Shown here piece after piece: positions 1-10,689 of a DNA stretch of 64,000 nt. Source of the DNA: Rhynchospora pubera (lineage: Eukaryota; Streptophyta; Magnoliopsida; Poales; Cyperaceae). The stretch is taken from assembly GCA_028095005.1 (NCBI GenBank), contig CM051462.1, forward strand, positions 174,539,955-174,603,954. The letters run 5' to 3'. Both the position numbers and the translations under genes were made by a program. The notes under the pieces were generated by a model. The model saw nothing but the letters and a program-made list of their open reading frames with translations. It made no database searches and was not told the origin of the DNA. How positions within the stretch are numbered: the stretch's first letter is position 1; each line of letters opens with the position of its first letter.

Positions 1-430
1 AAATGCTTCAATATTTCATGAGGCAAATATAAATAGTATCAAAATTTCTAGGTATACAAGATATTGAATCTCAATGTTCATGGAAATTAATGTAATTTAA
101 TCTCAAGATTTAAAAAATATATATAATTTTATCTACAACTCTTTCACAAATTAAGAGTGTACATGATAAATGATCTACTTCAATTACTACAATTTTTTTA
201 AAACTATTTCACACTAATTATTATTTTACGTATATTACAAATATGCACTTTAAATTAAAAACCAAAAATTCGGACATAATGGAAGTAATGAGAATGTATA
301 TGACTAATTTTCCCAATATTGGGAATATTTAAATGCTTCAAGTGAATTTAAGTCTGAAGGTTTAACTAGGTATAAACCTATATGCATATCTAACCTATAA
401 CAATAACTTAGAGAATTAGATATACCGAAG
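1..430. other. AT-rich intergenic DNA
   Basis: No open frame, tandem array or inverted repeat stands out. It is low-complexity AT-rich plant intergenic DNA. Confidence 0.6.
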
Positions 431-990
431 CGGAAATGATCGAACGCCTAGACCCGCTTGTCGGAGTTCGGTTCTGCAGTCTTGTCTCTCTCTGTATGTG
501 ACCGGTACACCACAACCTCACGTTAGGGTTTGGTGTCACCTTCCACCTTCCACGCTTCCACTTGCTTGGAGCAATCGGATGGCTTCCTCCCTCTTAGAAA
601 CTCTCCTCTCTTTCTGTATGGAATATACAGAACAGTAGTAATTCAGACCAGAGAGGTGTTTCTGTTTAGAGGGGTATATATAGGAGTTGATCTGAACAGA
701 TCACGTCTGTTCAGATTCTCGTCCCAGCGACCCGCAGGCCTTGCCTGCGACCCACTGGGTCGTTCAGTATCTGCGGCCCGCAGGCCCAGCCTGCTACCCG
801 CAGAGAACGGCTCCACACACTTTTTCCAACAAAGTCAATCAAATTCAATGAAAATTTTGAGTTCCCGAATATATGTTTCAGCACAATGTACCCATCATAT
901 GGCCATATCTATTATACGTCTCCTACGGGATGATATTTTTTCAAATAATAATAATATAATAATAATAACAAGGTCAAAACCTGCTCATTA
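430..990 (-). repeat. LTR-like promoter fragment (possible solo LTR remnant)
   Basis: This block is more GC-rich than its flanks. On the minus strand it has a strong TATA element, CTATATATACCCC, near 671-683, followed by CT-rich leader-like sequence towards lower coordinates. The short motif CCCGCAGGCC recurs around 735-790. A very similar TATA context occurs at 52210-52222 inside a large LTR element in this window, which suggests LTR promoter DNA. No TG...CA ends or target duplication were identified. The 153-codon plus-strand open frame here looks like chance. Confidence 0.35.
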
Positions 991-1185
991 AATTATACAT
1001 TGAACAATGTACCATATAATTTACCGAAATAAATGAGTCATCTGTACAAATAGCATCGGTGCAATTAATCAGTGCGACAGGCCGAAGAATAATATCAAGG
1101 GTCAGAATATCAATTTAATTAACCTTGATGCTTACAATGAGACTGATAGTCATAGTCAGTAAAATGTCAAATCATTATCAATTAC

Positions 1186-1414
1186 TGACAAATAAAATAA
1201 CAAATTTGAGATAAAAATCTGTTGTTGTGTTTTATTTCTTCTCCTTCAAACAATATACAATAGAGAGATACAATAAAAAGGAAACAAATCAAAACACAAT
1301 TTTAGAAAACTATCCTAAACAATATTCTGAAAACCTAATCAAATCTAATCCTAAATATCATATACATGACATATTTTCATAGATGACATATACACACAAA
1401 TATATATCGGCACA
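1186..1414 (-). repeat. 3' LTR of the copia element
   Basis: This 229-bp direct repeat matches 5347-5575 apart from five substitutions. It begins TGACAAATAAAA and ends CGGCACA in plus orientation. TSD ATTAC lies immediately to its left. Confidence 0.95.
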
Positions 1415-1426
1415 CTCCCCCTCAAG
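1415..1426 (-). other. Polypurine tract of the copia element
   Basis: Minus-strand CTTGAGGGGGAG sits directly before the 3' LTR, where plus-strand DNA synthesis is primed. The GAGGGGGAG core is typical of plant copia elements. Confidence 0.85.
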
Positions 1427-2468
1427 TTGGAGCATGAAGATCTCGAATGACCAACTCGCTGAGTGGATAATGAAATTGCCGCTTGCCAAGAGCTTTTGTG
1501 AAGATGTCTGCCAATTGCTCTGTAGTTCGTACATGTGAAGTAATGATGTGTCCAGCACGGATAATATCTCTCACATAATGACAATCCACCTCGATGTGTT
1601 TGGTACGCTCATGAAAAACTGGATTAGATGCAATGTGAATAGCAACTTGACTATCACAAAATAATTTCATGGGTTGTGTATGTGAGACACCAAGAAATTA
1701 AAGAAGAGACTTGAGCCATGTCAACTCACAAGCAGTGGTTGCCATTGAGCGATATTCTGCTTCAGCCGAGGATCGAGAGACAGTGTGCTGCTTTTTGGTT
1801 TTCCAAGAGATAGGTGATCGCCCCAACATCACAAAGTATCCGGTTAACGAGCGTCTAGTCAATGGACAACTCGCCCAATTCGAGTCACAGTAGGCATACA
1901 ATCGAAGGTCACTATCAGCACGAAACACAACTCCTTGTCCTGGATTGCCTTTCAAATACCGCAAGACTCTAATAGCGGCATCATAATGTGTTTGGAGGGG
2001 AGCTTGCATAAACTGAGCCAATACATGCACCGAATAACACAACTCAGGTCTTGTGATTGTTAAGTAGATTAGGCGTCCCACAATTCTCCTATACCGCTCA
2101 GGTTCATCCAAAGGTGGACCCGTTGCTGTCAACAATTGATGGTTTTGTTCAATAGAAAAAGCTGCAGGTTTAGCACCAAGCAACCCACTTTCAGCCAAAA
2201 TATCAAGTGTATATTTGCGCTGGCATAAGAACAGACCCTCTGACCCACGTGTTATCTCTATGCCAAGAAAATATTTAAGAGCTCCAAGGTCCTTCATGTG
2301 AAAGGTACCGCTCAAGTACTGTTTAAACCTTTTGAGAGCTTCTGAATTATTCCCAGCAATAACCAACAACATACACAAGAATGGCAAGAAATACATCACC
2401 TTTGGTGTAGGAAAACAACGAATAATCAGCTTTTGACTGAACAAATCCATAGGATTGCAATGTTGCAC
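1422..2468 (-). pseudogene. Copia reverse transcriptase C-terminus and RNase H (broken)
   Basis: The main frame covers 1698-2468 and continues in the same frame at 1422-1670 after a nonsense codon near 1695. It carries the conserved copia run from the late RT (KYFLGIE, YLKGNPGQ) into RNase H (YCDSNWA, SRSSAEAEYRSM, then LFCDSQVAIHIA and HIEVDCHYVRD). The DDE-type RNase H acidic residues lie in the DSNWA, AEAEY and CDSQ motifs. It is out of frame with the upstream RT block, and the junction falls at the RT active site. It would normally degrade RNA in RNA:DNA hybrids during reverse transcription. Confidence 0.9.
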
Positions 2469-3486
2469 TCAACTTAGAAAACCACATTCGGGGAGCTTGA
2501 CGCAATCCATAAAGAGATTTCCTTAATCGGCACACCTTGCCAGGTTGAGAAGAATTGAATCCTGGCGGTAGACGCATATAAACCTCTTCATTCAAATCAC
2601 CATGTAAGAATGCATTATGTACATCCATTTGACGCAACTCCCATCCTTTTGCAATAGCTACAGCAAAGAAGGTTCTCACACTAACCATCTTCGCAACTAG
2701 AGCGAAAGTTTCAGTATAATCAATTCCCTCTACTTGGCAGTTACCAAGAACGACCAGCCGTGCCTTGTACCGTTCAATGCTCTCATCTGAGTGATACTTA
2801 ATACGATACACCCACTTGCATCCAATTGCAATCTTCGTTGGAGACAAATCTTCTATAGTCCATGTCTCATTGCGCTCCAGTGCATCTATTTCTGACTGCA
2901 TCGCATTTCTCCAATTGGCATCTTTTACGGCTTCCCCAAAGTGATGCGGTTCTCTTCCTGCTGTAACTGCAGCTAGAAAAATCCTATGTGCCACAGAAAA
3001 TTTGTTATAATTCAAGTATTGAGCTATTGGATAGAGCCTACCTGAGGAGTCGACTATTGTGGGGTGAGATTTAGATGGGTCACAAAATGTTGTATAACAT
3101 ATGTAATCTTGAAGATGAACCGGAGGCTTGCGAGATCGTTGACCACGACCAATCAGGTCCGATGCAGGTGCACTATGTCCAAGTACATCTTGACCTGATG
3201 CACCTGCACTCAGTTCGGGCGCATTCTGACCCGATGCACTTGCACTCAGTTCGGGCACATTTTGACCCGATGCACCTGTACTGGAGTCGGGTGCATTCTC
3301 CCCCGATACACCTACACCGTGACCGGGTGCACTGTCACCTGATGCACCTGCACCACGATCGGGTGCACTCTCACTTGATGCACTCGCACTAAGTCCGGGT
3401 GCACTCTCACCTAATGCACCTGCACTAGGTCCGGGTGCACTCTCACCCGATGCACCTGCATTCTGATCTGTTGTGTCTGCATAGTC
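2347..3486 (-). pseudogene. Copia reverse transcriptase N-terminal half plus repeat-bearing linker
   Basis: The frame is open from about 3486 to 2347. The first ~90 codons are a tandem-repeat linker. The RT core follows, with motifs WRNAMQSEIDALERN, GCKWVYRIK, YKARLVV, DYTETFALVAK, QMDVHNAFLHGDL and LRKSLYGLRQAPR, as expected for Ty1/copia RT. At about 2370-2390 the catalytic YVDD box is missing: LVYV is followed by VGYCWE and a stop. A small indel has therefore removed the two metal-binding aspartates and shifted the frame. The enzyme is dead. Confidence 0.92.
3197..3470 (-). repeat. 36-bp in-frame minisatellite inside copia pol
   Basis: Seven consecutive 36-bp units run from 3197 to 3448 with a partial eighth after them. 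Each plus-strand unit begins GATGCACCTGCACT or a close variant. 36 bp is 12 codons, so the array stays in frame and encodes a small-residue-rich repeat of the ASGQNAPELSAG type between integrase and RT. Units differ from one another at several positions. Related GCACCTGCACT motifs also occur near 4940-4995 in the gag remnant. Confidence 0.9.
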
Positions 3487-4607
3487 CTATTCACCTATCA
3501 ATGCAGGTGAACCATGTCCTGGTTTACTCCCCCTTACTTGTTTAAAAGGAAATTCATTTTTACAGAACACTACATCACGTGTAACAACAAATTCTTTTGT
3601 CTCCAAATCATAAATATGCCAAGCTTTCTTTCCAAAAGGATATCCCACAAACACGCATCTTCTACTTCTACTTCTACTATCAAATTTATTGGATATTCCA
3701 GACTTGTGAGTATAACACAAGCAACCAAATGTGCGAACTGCAGCATAAGATGGTGGTTTTCCAAACAACATTTCATAAGGATTTTATTTTGTAGCAATGG
3801 AGTGGGTGTTCTATTAATGAGAAATGCAGCTGTGAGGATGCACTCACCCCAAAATTCAAGTGTAAGGTTCAATTGAAACCTCAATGCTCTTGCTACATTA
3901 AGAATGTGTCTATGTTTTCTTTTAACTCTTCCATTCTGTTATGGGGTTCTTACACACGAGGTTTGGTGCAAAATTCCATTTTCAGCATAAAACTTTGACA
4001 TGAGTCCAGATTTGAACTCGGCCCCATTATCAATCCTGACACATTTAACGTGTCTACAAAATTGAGTTTGAACCATTTTACAAAATGATTGAATCAAGCT
4101 AGCAACTTCACTCTTTTCGGCTATCAGATATACCCACACAGCACGAGTGAAATCATCAACTATAGTAAGAAAATAATGTGCACCGCAATGAGAGGTAACA
4201 CTATAAGGACCCCAAATATCACAATGTATCATTTCAAAAGGTTCTGATTTATTTGAACTCACCGGAAAAGGTATTCTACTTTGTTTGGAGCGCATGCAAA
4301 TGTCACACACACCATTTGTCATATCAACACCACCTTCAACACCAGGAAAAAGACAAGTTATCTTATTAGAAGGATGACCCATTCGTTGATGCCACAATTC
4401 ACAGGTTGTCTCCTTTTTTGTATGAAAAACTTGACTCGGTCCCAATGGACGATAATAGTAGACCCCATCTCTTAGCTCACCCACTCCAATCGGCATCCTC
4501 AAATTGCGGTCCTGAATGACACATAGCTCATTTGTGAATATAACAAAACAATCATTGTCTGATATAAGTTTACTAAGTGAGATGAGATTGCAGTTCAATG
4601 TGGGAAC
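3487..4607 (-). pseudogene. Copia integrase (broken)
   Basis: Reading down from 4607, the frame shows the GAG-pre-integrase zinc module (LWHQRMGHPS, then CDICMRSKQSR) and the integrase core (HCDIWGPY, FLTIVDDFTRAVWVYL, then a DNGAEF motif). An in-frame TAA falls near 3939, and the same frame resumes with integrase sequence (QNGRVKRKH). A frameshift near 3785 moves the rest (MLFGKPPSYAAVRTFGCLCY, then FVGYPFGKKAW) to another frame. The N-terminus is separated from the protease by one TAA near 4608. The protein would normally insert cDNA into the host genome. Confidence 0.9.
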
Positions 4608-5243
4608 TTATAAAACTTTTCTAAGAGTGAGTTTTCCTTGTAGAACTACTTGTCCCTCATGTTTAGCCACAGTTTGAGTCCCGTTTGGAAGTCCAACTGA
4701 TGAAGGTACAATATCATAAACGCCTTGTAGGCATTCATAATCTCCAGTCATATGATGAGATGCACCACTGTCCAATATCCATTTCAGAGATGCACCTGCA
4801 TTGTGGGATGCACCTTTATTGGAATTGACTAGGATAGCCATGATTTGCTGCATTTGGACGTCAGAGAGTCCAGGTATGAGGACTTTTGACTTATGCTTCT
4901 TGTCTAGTCCATCGGGTGCATTGTAGGGGGCGCCAGCATTCGCACAGTGCACATGCACTGGGTGCACTTGTACTGGGTGCACCTGCACTCTGTTGTCGAC
5001 TCTACTTAGCTGCTTGCCACTAGATGCACCTAAATGCACCCACATTGAACACGCCTGCACTCTGGCTGCACCTCGTGCCTCATCCTTGGAAACTAGCTGC
5101 ACCTTCTTGTTCACTGATCGCTTCAGGTGTTCCGATAGCACATGCTGCGCCTTGGCAGCAATACCACACCTAGTACCAAATTTCGAAGCCGATGCCATGG
5201 CCATTGGAATAATGGTCTTCTTCACGGCGAACTTCTTCTCCAT
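4608..5243 (-). pseudogene. Copia gag remnant and aspartic protease
   Basis: Counting from an upstream non-ATG codon at 5291, the catalytic protease motif DSGASHHMT lies at residues 174-182 (about 4746-4772). The first ATG in this frame is at 5243. Ahead of the protease there are only about 150 codons, where a full copia Gag with UBN2 domain and CCHC knuckle is expected. I see neither domain, only a basic stretch and a His/Val-rich repeat (VQVHPVQVHPVHVH). Gag is therefore truncated or replaced, so this copy probably depended on Gag from a relative to move. A TAA ends the frame before integrase. Confidence 0.85.
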
Positions 5244-5328
5244 AGCTGTAATTAGAAATAAGGAGCCGTCACTCTCGACATCCTTGAGCAAATCAAATCA
5301 GTTTAAGGTTGTCACCATGGTGATTCAA

Positions 5329-5346
5329 CCTGGCTCTTTGATACCA
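5329..5346 (-). other. Primer binding site (initiator Met-tRNA type)
   Basis: Minus-strand TGGTATCAAAGAGCCAGG starts with no gap after the 5' LTR. It resembles the plant copia PBS complementary to the 3' end of initiator methionine tRNA (TGGTATCAGAGC). Confidence 0.88.
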
Positions 5347-5575
5347 TGACAAATAAAATAACAAATTTGAGTTAAAAATCTGTTGTTGTGTTTTATTTCT
5401 TCTCCTTCAAACAATATACAATAGAGAGATACAATAAAAAGGAAACAAATCAAAACACAATTTTAGAAAACTATCCTAAACAATATTCTGAAAATCTAAT
5501 CAAATCTAATCCTAAATATCATGTACTTGACATATTTGCATAGATGACATATACACACAAATATATATCGGCACA
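5347..5575 (-). repeat. 5' LTR of the copia element
   Basis: This 229-bp direct repeat partners 1186-1414. TSD ATTAC follows at 5576-5580. Confidence 0.95.
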
Positions 5576-5580
5576 ATTAC

Positions 5581-5894
5581 GGTAACACAAAATGTCAAAT
5601 TATAAAAGTTAACTGTTATTTGCAAACTTGAGCAAATACAGCAACACTGAACAAAATCGCGCCGATTCTCTCCACGACACATGTGCCCAAAACCAAATAA
5701 GGCCTTCAAGCTAAAAAGCTCTTGCAATTCACAACTCAACCAAAAGTAAATAACTGTGACAAGTATTAACCATTCTCTAATTATCAGATTATTAGCATCG
5801 ATATAACATCCCATACTAAACAGAAAAAAAGATGTTTACAGATCTTTTAGTCTCTATCTATCTATTCATAAAAGATCATGTCTCACTCCCATAA
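5581..5894. other. 3' flank of the zinc-finger gene
   Basis: Non-coding AT-rich DNA between the copia element and the stop codon of the next gene. It presumably includes that gene's 3' UTR. No separate feature is seen. Confidence 0.4.
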
Positions 5895-6636
5895 TCACTT
5901 TGGTTCTGCCTCCTGCAAGTCGAATGCTTCCTCTTCCTTCTTATCTCGAGTTCCTATCTCGAGTTCCACCACTGGCAGTGGAACTAGTATCGACAAGAGC
6001 GCACATTTTACCAGATACCTTTTAAAACAAAACAAAAGCATAATAAAAAAATTGAAATTCTTAAGCCACTAGAAAAATAAACAACTTAGGCAATTGGAAC
6101 ATGATTCTCCTGAAAAGCTGAGACCATATATTTGGTACCGATTGAACCCCCCAAATTGTACACATTTCGAAATGCTCCTCGTACCAAAGTAACACGACAT
6201 GTACCATTACTATACATGTTAACAAAGTCATTATCAATCCCAATGTACCACACACAAATACATAACTGGTTAATAGAAGTTACCATGATTGAATGTACAC
6301 TGGTGCCGCGAGCAGCATTGAAGCAGGTCCTGCATATTTTTTGCTACCAGGAACATAGTGCATCTTTATGATGTGCTTCATCTTCGCATCTAGGGAATCG
6401 AACCATTTGAAGCAGTCGAAACAGATAAAACGTATTTCTTTCAACACATTATCTGGGTATTCTATCTCACACCCGCACACGAACTCGTTCCCCTTTTTCA
6501 ACTCATGGAGTGGAACCGGCAACTTAGTGGCTCGAGCTCTGGATGACTTCCCAAAAGCATATGCGTAATCATTTAAGATGTCAGAAATGACACGCTTAGA
6601 ATAGGTTGAATTTCCAACCTCCTTAGCTTCAGCCAT
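5895..6636 (-). CDS. Small C2H2 zinc-finger protein, two coding exons
   Basis: The ATG at 6636 begins MAEAKEVGNSTYSKR. Coding exon 1 is 6284-6636 and ends CATG|GTAAC. The acceptor at 6019-6020 (TTTTAAAAG) opens exon 2 at 5895-6018. Joining them keeps the phase and predicts 158 residues ending DLQEAEPK. Residues about 72-93 form C-x2-C-x12-H-x4-H (CFDCFKWFDSLDAKMKHIIKMH, split here as CFDC and HIIKMH), a classical C2H2 finger, preceded by a Cys-x-Cys at VCGCEIE. The C-terminus is acidic and lysine-rich. The exact family is not recognised; a nucleic-acid-binding role is inferred from the finger only. If intron 1 is retained, the protein stops at a TGG-TAA that overlaps the donor site. Confidence 0.6.
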
Positions 6637-6638
6637 AA

Positions 6639-7476
6639 CTACAAATAAGATTATAGAGGAATTAGCATCAGAAATATCATATCACTCTGGTAAAAACAAT
6701 TTAAACAGCACAAACTATTGGTCAAAGGAGTACAAAATCAAACTAAATTAATGCATAGCCTTGAAAAAATGACAGCAAGCAAGCAATTCTGTAAATGAAA
6801 CAAAATTAACAAAAGTGTTAAAGCAATTCAGTTATTCCTTCGGCCCCAAATTTTTTATTACAATAAAAGATTCTGTTATTTTAGAAGGCCCAAAATAAAA
6901 AAACAAGATGCCTTCTAGAAAACCTAGCAACACATTTATATTAAAAAGGTACGTAGAGTTTGGAGAAAGAAAGGCAAACAATAAGAGATTCAAGGTCAAG
7001 ATTCTGAACAACCCCCCCCCCCCCAACCCAAAAAAAAAACCAAATTTAATACAATTCCGTAAATGAACCAAAGCTAACAAAAGTGTTACAGATATTCAGT
7101 TATTCTAAAAGGCCCAATATTGCAAAAAAAAAAGATTGACATTAATTAGAACAATTAAAGAAAAACAAATAAAAGATGCCTTCAAGAAAGGAAAGCAACG
7201 AATTTATATTAAAAAGGTAAATCAATTTCGAAAAAAAATGATTGACATAAGAAACATTTGAAGAAAAATGAGTATACAAGATGCCTTCAAGAAAAGCTAG
7301 TTAAAAATTACGACCAATGAAAGAGGAATTCCGATTCTGAGGCCTCTTCAGCTTTCTCCAATGTTGTGGCCTTAACGAAAACAAAGAATCAAGTAAAAAA
7401 TTACGAAACGCTGTAGCGTGAAAAAGGTTTCGAAGAGAAAGAGAGAGAGAGAAAGAAAGTGAAGCGAAGAACTTAC
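6639..7476 (-). other. 5'-UTR intron of the zinc-finger gene
   Basis: Donor CTCTC|GTAAGTTC at 7476 and acceptor TTATTTGTAG just before TTATGG at 6638 bracket an 838-nt AT-rich intron. It contains a run of about 13 C (plus strand) near 7013-7023. Open frames in it are not gene-like. Confidence 0.55.
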
Positions 7477-7562
7477 GAGAGGGAGAAGGAGAGAGGGAGA
7501 GGGACCCGACAGTCGGATGTCGGATGGAGCGCGACGAAGCGGGAGCGCTGTTATTTAAAATG
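7477..7562 (-). promoter_or_regulatory. Promoter and CT-rich 5' leader of the zinc-finger gene
   Basis: A TATA-like TTTTAAATAA lies at about 7551-7560 on the minus strand. About 30 nt downstream a CT-rich leader (CTCTCCCTCTCTCC) begins and runs to the GTAAGT donor. CT-rich leaders are common in plant core promoters. The start site near 7525 is inferred. Confidence 0.5.
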
Positions 7563-8371
7563 GTCGGGAATAACAGGTTTTGGATCGGAACACATCCTAT
7601 TCGAATGGGAGGGGAATACGGGATCCGAATTCGAATGAGATTGGGCTTTGGAGTAACATTGTTAAGAACATCAGGGGTATTGGCCAAATATTTATTTGCA
7701 GTAACATTGTTAAGAAAGAAATTCAAATTATTTCATTGGTGTTATTTTTAATTTTAAAAGATTATAATTTCCTTTAAATTTTTTTAATAAATTATTCAAT
7801 AAAATTTTAAATAAAACTACATTTAAAATAATTTAAGCCTTCAATTTTTCTCTCATCAACCCTATTTGGTTTTGCTGATAAGAAAAAACACAACAACATA
7901 AGTAAAAGAGATGGAGAATTAAAACAATGGTAAAATATTTACAATGCATATAAATAATATTTAAGATCATAATGTGAATAATTTAATCTCAAAATGTAAC
8001 GCCTTTAATCATTAGATTGTTCATGCATATTATTATGTGTTATTACATTAAGATTGATAAATCATGCATATAATTTAATTTCAAAATACATTGTTCATAC
8101 TTATTATAAGTTAAAATTGAAAAATTACTTGCATATCAATTTGTTATTTTATTCAACAATGTTAATTAAACCCAATTCATGTTTCACATATATAAAATAT
8201 AACCAATAATTCACAATATAAATGAGGGTACCGGATGGACCAGAGAGGAAATCCCAAGAATTCTTGTTATATTAAAATTTAGAGTTAAATTTTTAAATCC
8301 TAATTTCAAATAAGCGTCATGTTATCTCCTCTTTCTAAAGAGTATTATAATTACTTTGTTGTTTCAAGATC
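7563..8371. other. AT-rich intergenic DNA
   Basis: No supported gene. The first ~170 bp could be upstream promoter of the zinc-finger gene. The rest is low-complexity AT-rich sequence. Confidence 0.5.
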
Positions 8372-9028
8372 ATGGTTTTCGGGAGGTGCTTTGGGTAACA
8401 TATTTTTCACTTGGAGCAACATCAATTTTTTCTAAATAACAAAATTACCCCTCCCAATTTCTAAACTCTTTCTATATTCTATTGTTTCCCCTCTAAACTT
8501 AGAAAAACTCATATAGAGTACAAAAACTCTTTCCATGTTCTCTTCATAAGTATTGATTGTAAAGCTTTATGCGAAAAAGACATGGCATGAGCATAAGATA
8601 TTTTAGCAATAGAGGTTATAAAAAAATTTTAGATGGCTAGTTCAATTCTATGGTTAAATGTTATATTTATTAATTCATATTGGGAGATTTTTTTTCCAGT
8701 TAATGGTTATTAATACTAATGAGCCCTTAACTTTTAATAAGATGGAAAATAAAAATCTAGAGCAAAAAAAAAGAAAAGAATAGCTGACCTCAAAATTTAA
8801 GATTATGCATATTAATAAATTTAATTGAAGAATAATGAATAGTTAAATTTTGGCATGTAAGAGACAGAATGAACTCACATCAATTTATTTTAGCGGCTAG
8901 GATTTGGGTATGTAAATAGAAATTTTAAAAGGAAGTTAAATGATATTGAGGGCATATTTGTCCATGATATTTTCTATATGTTGCTCCAAGCAGAAAAACT
9001 GTTGCCCAAAGCACCTCCCATGGTTTTC
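8372..9028. mobile_element. Non-autonomous Mutator-like (MULE) MITE
   Basis: Terminal inverted repeats of about 42 bp start GGGAGGTGCTTTGGG at 8381 and end with the complement at 9019, matching at about 36 of 42 positions. The element is flanked by an exact 9-bp duplication, ATGGTTTTC, at 8372-8380 and 9020-9028. A 9-bp duplication is typical of Mutator superfamily insertions. The 639-bp body has no coding capacity. Confidence 0.85.
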
Positions 9029-9639
9029 TCCATTATCTAAAATGTTGGAAATGAATTGTGAGTTTTTCTTTTAATATTGATCGGCTGAATATCAATTCTC
9101 AATGCATAGTTTTTTCTCCCCAAACTGCTTTGCTAAATTATCTTTAAGATTTAAGAAGCCCAAGTTTTCGTAGCCATCCATTGGACTCATTTAATTAATG
9201 ATTATGGCATGTCGTGGCATCATGCCAAATATGCCCATATGCGGTTTCGTACAAATAATAAAATGATATAATCAATACAATTACGATGAGTAGCATGTCA
9301 TTCGTATTGAATTTGCGTTAAACAGCTTTCTCATCTTTTGTTGTTTGCAAGGCTATCTAGTCCGTCTATGATTTGTCACACATCATGCATTGATGCAAAA
9401 TAATGACTCGAAAATGAAACAATAATTTTGATCGGAATCTTGATTAAATGAAACAATAATTTCTCGTTCAATCATTTACAAGTGCAAATGCCACAAATTC
9501 ACTGCAAAATATATGCGACCGCAAAAAAATTATTATAAGTTTTTATTTATCAACATGCTTGACAACGCCTGCAAAGGTTTAAAATTACAAAAATCCACCT
9601 TACAATAGCACCAAAAATGGTGTAATTTCTACGCCTATT
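9029..9639. other. AT-rich intergenic DNA
   Basis: Nothing supported. Short open frames are not gene-like. Confidence 0.5.
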
Positions 9640-10055
9640 GGCTATGTTTGATTGAGGATTAAATGAGGAGTAAGACTCTTAATCCACTTTTAATCTCCCA
9701 AACGTGGAGTAAAAAAGGAAGAGTAGAGTAGAGTAAGGACCAAAATCAGAGGAGTAAATTACTCCTCCTAGATAGGTGGAATAAAGTTAATCCATAGAGC
9801 AAGTCTTCAATTGTAGGTCCCACACTTATTTCTTTTCTCTATATACCATCATTCTTTGACAAAAGAAAAAGAAAATGAGGATAATTTAGCCATTTTATAA
9901 TCAACAATTATGTAATATTTTTATATCCTCACTTACTCCTCACTTAATCTTCTACTTTTCATACCAAACATGACTTACAACGTGTGGAGTAAAGAAGCTT
10001 AACTACTTAATCCTCCTTAACTTTAATCCTCTTTTACTTCTCTACCAAACACAGC
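9640..10055. mobile_element. Decayed MITE (Tourist/Harbinger-like composition)
   Basis: The ends are imperfect inverted repeats: GGCTATGTTTGATTGAGG on the left and the complement of AGCTGTGTTTGGTAGAG on the right. TTAATCC and GAGTAA motifs recur in both arms. The size (about 416 bp), the absence of coding and the GTTTGG-type ends suit a MITE. No clean target duplication was found. Confidence 0.5.
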
Positions 10056-10239
10056 TCTGTACCAAGCATGAGAGGGAAAGTTTTAAACATCGAATCCACT
10101 CGAATTTCATGCAAACTAGCTGTTGTTACGCGCTTCGCGCGATAAACATGTGTTTTAGGGCTGACATAGATGGTAATTACATTTATGATGATAATTGTCA
10201 TTTTTGTTATGCAGCATCTTAAAGATGGCATGAGGCTGA

Positions 10240-10545
10240 TGATGGATACAAAGAATGTGATTTTATCTATATATTTTTAAGGACTCTTTTCTAAATTTTT
10301 TGAGCAACAATATTATTTGCTATACCTAAAAGCATTTTTTAAGCAGATAGTTAACAAATGCATTAAAGGCAAAATTAAAAACTTAAAAAAATCGATGACT
10401 AACGCTTCAACAACGATCTTAAGTCTAAATAATTATCGAACAACAGTCTAAAATATGAAAAGATGTAATTGACTAAAAATATAAGTGTTGAGCTTCATTA
10501 TCATATTACTCGGCACTCCTTTTTCAATTGAAATTTGATGGGCAT
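10240..10545. repeat. Diverged direct repeat, left copy
   Basis: This segment aligns by eye, in the same orientation, with 21490-21790. Shared landmarks in order are AAGGACTCTTTT, GAGCAACAA, AAACTTAA.AAAA, CAACAGTCT and CTAAAAATATAAGT followed by TGAGCTTC. The two copies lie just outside the two ends of the 10.5-kb TIR-bounded region. Confidence 0.55.
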
Positions 10546-10689
10546 GGAATGATAAAAAAAACTATATATATATATATATATAGGGTCATGCTACGGTGGA
10601 CATAAAAATTTTATAGCTGTAAATCACAACCGTTAAATTCTTGAAGGGTAAAATTGGTACAAAACTTATCTCTGTTACTCTCCGTTACT

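Larger units (their letters stand above)
1181..5580 (-). mobile_element. Ty1/copia LTR retrotransposon, structurally complete, coding-dead
   Basis: Two 229-bp LTRs (1186-1414 and 5347-5575) with TG...CA ends are flanked by the 5-bp duplication ATTAC at 1181-1185 and 5576-5580. A primer binding site abuts the 5' LTR and a purine tract abuts the 3' LTR, so the element reads on the minus strand. Domain order is protease, integrase, reverse transcriptase, RNase H, which is diagnostic of Ty1/copia. The LTRs differ at five positions by eye (about 2%), so insertion was fairly recent. Gag is almost absent and pol carries several stops and frameshifts, so the copy cannot supply its own proteins. Confidence 0.95.

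Noticed and set aside
530..991. 153-codon plus-strand frame
   Set aside because: It lies in LTR-like promoter DNA and shows no protein-like conservation.
5329..5346. tRNA-related sequence as a tRNA gene
   Set aside because: It is only the short primer binding site adjoining an LTR; no cloverleaf surrounds it.
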